8,345 bases of DNA. Source: Desulfurococcales archaeon (GTDB lineage Archaea > Thermoproteota > Thermoprotei_A > Sulfolobales > Acidilobaceae). Numbering within the stretch: position 1 is the stretch's first letter; every line of letters starts with the position of its first letter. A program made the translations under genes and the position numbers. Of the stretch, positions 5,381 to 8,345 are shown one piece after another. Where the stretch lies: the NCBI GenBank assembly GCA_027012045.1, contig JALUZI010000129.1, forward strand, positions 1-8,345, read 5' to 3'. Below the pieces are notes generated by a model. The model had not been told where the DNA came from. It did not search any database and worked only from the letters and a program-made list of their open reading frames with translations.

Positions 5381-6304
5381 TTAGTCCAGATCCCTCCTCT
5401 CAATCACGATCAGTGCAGCCGACAATAGTAATACTGGAACTATCGTCAGTGCGGCAAGGCTCCCGTGATATGATGGCTTTATCCCCTGGTACGGGATATT
5501 CGACAGTGTCCCAAACACCCACTTGCTAAGTATTATGTTGGCATGATACGAGAAGTCCGCGTTCAATAGGATAGTGTTGATCTCCTGTGCAACTGCTCCC
5601 CCAACCAGTCCTGATACCACCTGCCCCGTTATCGCTAGGCCTATATAGTACCCGACCACTCCCAGGACTACTATGTATATCTTCTTAGTCTGGGTTGACA
5701 ACAGGAGTGTTAGCCCTGTCACAGCCAGCACGTAGAGCCACGAGACTGTGGTGTAGTACCCGACATACTTTAGAGCATCCGCTAAGGCGTGGAGGACAGC
5801 CCCAGCTCCAAGGCCGTTGTAGAAGCTTGCTGCCACTATGAGAATATTCGTAGTATGAACCACTAGTAGCGTGATGAGCGATAGGAGCATGAAGCCCAGC
5901 ACCTTCGATAATACAAGCTCGAACCTGCGTACAGGCTTGGTTGCCAGAAGGTCGAATGTCCCGTTGCCCCTTTCCCCAGATATAAAACTAGACGCTACCA
6001 GACTGGCCATGACGAGCATGGGGAACCCTGCCCAAAACCCTGTGACCATGCCGGACAACGACTTAACTGTACCTATGTACTCGCTGTACAACGCCTTGTA
6101 CACATCTATACCCGGCTCGGCGAACTCCAGGGCCAATACCGCCTGTCTGGACTGGGGCATCCAGAAGAGCCCTGCTACATACAAAGCTATAACACTCGGT
6201 AGTAGAACGAAGAGCATGTACGCTATAAAACCTCCCGAACCCGCTAGGATACGCGTGTCCATGGAGAGGAGTCTGAGAAGCCTGGATAAACTGTTATCAC
6301 TCAC
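5381..6304 (-). CDS. ABC-2-type transporter permease
   Basis: This is the integral membrane half of an ABC exporter, 307 aa. Six hydrophobic segments are visible at roughly 26-46, 88-108, 133-160, 183-203, 209-229 and 282-301. The cytoplasmic loop after the second, SFISGERGNGTFDLLATKPV (106-125), is the ABC-2/NosY-type coupling signature with its conserved S-x-E-x-x-x-G-T-x-x-x-L-x-x-x-P-(V/I)-(R/S)-R pattern. The start is GTG at 6304-6302, sharing GTGA with the TGA stop of the ATPase gene (4-nt overlap), so translation is coupled and a 1:1 complex is likely. It is the last gene of the operon. Such permeases export diverse substrates or help assemble membrane complexes; nothing in the sequence fixes the substrate. 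Confidence 0.9.
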   Translation of the reverse strand: MSDNSLSRLLRLLSMDTRILAGSGGFIAYMLFVLLPSVIALYVAGLFWMPQSRQAVLALEFAEPGIDVYKALYSEYIGTVKSLSGMVTGFWAGFPMLVMASLVASSFISGERGNGTFDLLATKPVRRFELVLSKVLGFMLLSLITLLVVHTTNILIVAASFYNGLGAGAVLHALADALKYVGYYTTVSWLYVLAVTGLTLLLSTQTKKIYIVVLGVVGYYIGLAITGQVVSGLVGGAVAQEINTILLNADFSYHANIILSKWVFGTLSNIPYQGIKPSYHGSLAALTIVPVLLLSAALIVIERRDLD

Positions 6305-7197
6305 TCCACACCACCCTCCACGACCCTGAGGAAAGTCTCGGTTATACCCAACCCCGCCTCGTACTTCAACAGTCTAACCCCCGTCTCCAGAATTAGCCTG
6401 AGAACCCTTTCCTCCTCACCCCTAGTGTCGACGAGGAACTGGTTGCCCTGAATACTATAGTTGAAACCAGCCGCGTCAAGAGCCAGTGCCAGGGCGTCGG
6501 GCCTGTCAACCTCGATCCTTGCCAGCCGATTAGACCTGGAGCCGCCTCTGGATCCCTCATAAACTATTCTTCCCCGATGGATTATCGCGTATCGATCCAC
6601 AACCTGCTCGGCCTCCGCGAGGACGTGTGTGGAGAAAAGAACAGTCCTCCCCTCACCTGCGAGGCTCCTTATCTTGCCGAGAAGCTCCACTCTCCCCAAC
6701 GCATCCAAATGCTCGGTCGGCTCGTCTAGGACAAGTATGCTGGGGTCACCCATCAAGGCCTGCGCAAGGCCAAGCCGCCTCTTCATACCCGCTGATAAAC
6801 CGGCAAACCTCTCATCCTCGAAACTCCCCAGCCCCACCCAGTCAAGGAGGCCAAGAGCCTTCTCCACAGCCTCCCTCCGAGGCATCCCGTAGAGCCTACC
6901 TATATATACGAGGAAGTCCAGAAGCCTCCAGCTCCCCGCTATGGAGAAGCGCTCCGGAGCATAGCCCACATATCTCTTGGCGAGAATACTTCCAGCCCGG
7001 TAGCCACGGATTAACGCTTTCCCTCCGCTAGGTTTTATGAGTCCTACGAGTATACGGATAGTAGTGGTTTTACCCGCACCGTTCGGGCCTAGTAAACCAT
7101 AGACGCTCCCCCTGGGAACCTTGAATGAAACACCCTTCAACGCGTGGAGCCGGCCGTATTGTTTATGGAGACCCTCCACGACTATATCATAAGGCAA
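6301..7197 (-). CDS. ABC transporter ATP-binding protein
   Basis: This is the nucleotide-binding subunit that powers the permease encoded next to it. Motifs in order are Walker A GPNGAGKTT (37-45), the Q-loop region YVGYAPER (76-83) with Glu in place of the usual Gln, the signature LSAGMKRR (134-141), Walker B ILVLDEP (154-160) with D-loop EHLD (162-165), and the switch histidine in FSTHVLAEAE (188-197). The region after about 220 is a C-terminal extension common in ABC-2/NatA-type ATPases (298 aa in total). The start is TTG at 7197-7195, fixed by the strong Shine-Dalgarno GGAGGT (7212-7207) with 9-nt spacing. It follows the membrane-protein gene by 7 nt and overlaps the permease by 4 nt. The Glu in the Q-loop is common in this subfamily. 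Confidence 0.95.
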   Translation of the reverse strand: MPYDIVVEGLHKQYGRLHALKGVSFKVPRGSVYGLLGPNGAGKTTTIRILVGLIKPSGGKALIRGYRAGSILAKRYVGYAPERFSIAGSWRLLDFLVYIGRLYGMPRREAVEKALGLLDWVGLGSFEDERFAGLSAGMKRRLGLAQALMGDPSILVLDEPTEHLDALGRVELLGKIRSLAGEGRTVLFSTHVLAEAEQVVDRYAIIHRGRIVYEGSRGGSRSNRLARIEVDRPDALALALDAAGFNYSIQGNQFLVDTRGEEERVLRLILETGVRLLKYEAGLGITETFLRVVEGGVE

Positions 7198-7204
7198 GGG
7201 GGCC

Positions 7205-7213
7205 TTACCTCCT
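7205..7213 (-). promoter_or_regulatory. Shine-Dalgarno of the ATPase gene inside the upstream stop region
   Basis: On the minus strand the final codons AGG-AGG-AGG-TAA of the upstream membrane protein spell GGAGGAGGTAA, a near-perfect archaeal ribosome binding site. It stands 9 nt before the TTG start of the ATPase and decides that start. It also couples the translation of the two genes, because a ribosome ending the first sits on the binding site of the second. Confidence 0.8.
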
Positions 7214-8308
7214 CCTAGACCATGCGAGGGCGGCGGATGACAGCAACGTGGACACGAGGGGCGGTGCGAGGAACAACTTGGCGTAGTAGCTGGCTTCTAC
7301 CGGAGGGTTGAATCCCCGGCTGGCATTAAGTGTGATAGTTGTATTGGACTCTCTATTGTATAAGGAGAATAAAACTCCAGTCCTACTATAGAATCCCAGC
7401 ACAGAATCGTTCTCTACGAGCAACGCCTCCCTCAAAGCGTTATGGTAATAGTATCCCGAACCCACGGCTTGAGTCGAGTTGAAGCAGAAGGGGGAGCGGC
7501 ACCCCTCGAAACGGTGCAATCGTATATTTCCTGCTAGGGAGAGGTTTACTCCCCCGGCCAGCCCCTTATACTTGTAGACATAAGCCTCTCCGCCGACGTC
7601 GTTGTGAACCCAAATGTACCTGAGAACCATTGGGCCGCTGGAACCACCACCGCCGGCGACCGCGGGGAACCCAATTAACAGGGCCAGCAATACCAGGGAA
7701 ACGCCTATAGAAAGCCTCTTCCTCCCCCTATTCCAGAAAAACAGTGTGATAGGAATTAGAATGGAGGAAAGAAGGGAGACAAGGGACCCGTAAACAATGA
7801 GCCCCGGGACGCTGCCGGTGGAAGAGAGGAATCCTAGTGGAAGACTCATACTCCTACTAACACCGCCGCTACCCTTAATGGGGGTAATTGAAATACTTAC
7901 ATTGACAACAGCCAAATCCAGACCCCCATGGATGCTAGATGCAACATTCAACAAGCCATAACCAATAGAGACCGGCCCCTCAAGAACCCTGGTAAAACCG
8001 TGAGAACCAGAGCCAACAGTACCACTCTGTGACACAGCAAATACATCCAAACGGGCAGGATAACTATTATGATAAGCCTTATACACATACAGAAACAACA
8101 AACCAGCCCTACCATCAACAAAAGGACGCGCAATCAAAGTATAATTCAAAGAAAAACCATCCCCCACAAGTACACCACCATACTCCCTAGGAATAAACGC
8201 TGAAACACCAGTATCACCAGCAACAGAAACCATAGCAGCCAGATGAACCTGCAGAAGGAGGCAAACCAAAAGAAAAACAAATCCCCACAGCCGCAACCGA
8301 GCCCCCAA
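7205..8308 (-). CDS. Unrecognised membrane protein with two outward-facing domains
   Basis: This 367-aa protein is the first gene of the ABC operon and I do not recognise its family. Hydrophobic segments at about 7-25, 168-192, 200-218 and 344-363 suggest four membrane spans. The basic loop RGRKR (194-198) between spans 2 and 3 and the RRR C-terminus mark the cytoplasmic side, which places residues about 28-167 and 219-343 outside. These outer parts carry seven N-glycosylation sequons (N55, N136, N255, N277, N300, N322, N328) and a close cysteine pair (C270, C275). The start is TTG at 8308-8306. There is no Shine-Dalgarno, but a TATA-like box about 27 nt upstream fits leaderless initiation. 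It is probably an accessory or substrate-binding partner of the ABC exporter. The 5' half has strongly T-rich sense codons (GGT, GTT, TCT, TAT), unlike the 3' half. Confidence 0.8.
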   Translation of the reverse strand: MGARLRLWGFVFLLVCLLLQVHLAAMVSVAGDTGVSAFIPREYGGVLVGDGFSLNYTLIARPFVDGRAGLLFLYVYKAYHNSYPARLDVFAVSQSGTVGSGSHGFTRVLEGPVSIGYGLLNVASSIHGGLDLAVVNVSISITPIKGSGGVSRSMSLPLGFLSSTGSVPGLIVYGSLVSLLSSILIPITLFFWNRGRKRLSIGVSLVLLALLIGFPAVAGGGGSSGPMVLRYIWVHNDVGGEAYVYKYKGLAGGVNLSLAGNIRLHRFEGCRSPFCFNSTQAVGSGYYYHNALREALLVENDSVLGFYSRTGVLFSLYNRESNTTITLNASRGFNPPVEASYYAKLFLAPPLVSTLLSSAALAWSRRR

Positions 8309-8330
8309 TAAACTAAAAAAATAATGTAAC

Positions 8331-8340
8331 AGATATATCT
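8331..8340 (-). promoter_or_regulatory. Probable TATA box of the ABC operon
   Basis: AGATATATCT is centred about 27 nt upstream of the TTG at 8308, the distance expected between an archaeal TATA box and the transcription start. It therefore predicts a leaderless mRNA for the first gene. The surrounding 8309-8345 is strongly AT-rich. The upstream BRE lies at or beyond the window edge. Confidence 0.6.
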
Positions 8341-8345
8341 AATAT

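Overview
The window looks like a chromosomal stretch of a hyperthermophilic archaeon, most likely a crenarchaeote of the Desulfurococcales type with GC content in the mid-50s. This is inferred from gene content and signals, not from a database match. The evidence is a tRNA-Arg with an intron at the canonical archaeal 37/38 position, a Trm5-family tRNA methyltransferase, a Nob1-type PIN protein, an archaeal DUF371 protein, TATA-box-like promoters, heavy AGG/AUA codon use and frequent GTG and TTG starts.

Layout. Bases 1-132 are the tail of a plus-strand gene that meets, tail to tail, a minus-strand gene for an unrecognised cysteine-containing protein (141-1352). Upstream of it, bases 1353-1569 have no convincing protein gene but hold a GC-rich region. 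On the minus strand it has the layout of a box C/D RNA: a terminal stem, a C box, a 12-nt spacer, a D' box, a long structured insert and a D box next to the stem. Next come pcm (protein-L-isoaspartate methyltransferase, minus) and, divergent from it, a DUF371 gene (plus). DUF371 overlaps tail to tail with a Trm5-family methyltransferase (minus). That gene is head to head, 15 nt apart, with NAD kinase (plus), which overlaps a short Nob1-type PIN gene. Two tRNA genes follow: tRNA-Arg(CCT) with a 47-nt intron, and tRNA-Leu(TAA) without one.

The right third (5381-8308) is a minus-strand operon of three tightly linked genes: a membrane protein with two large outward-facing domains, an ABC ATPase and an ABC-2-type permease. 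Start and stop signals are interlocked (a Shine-Dalgarno sequence inside an Arg-Arg-Arg-stop tail, and a GTGA overlap), so the three are probably translated together and act as one exporter or envelope-associated ABC system of unknown substrate.

The left two thirds are mostly housekeeping: protein repair, RNA modification, rRNA maturation, NADP supply and tRNAs. The points most worth a second look are the C/D-like structured RNA at about 1377-1526, the interlocked promoters of the Trm5/NAD kinase pair, the competing folds in the tRNA-Arg intron, the missing zinc ribbon of the Nob1-type protein, the altered motif IV of the Trm5-type protein, and the unrecognised partner gene of the ABC system.
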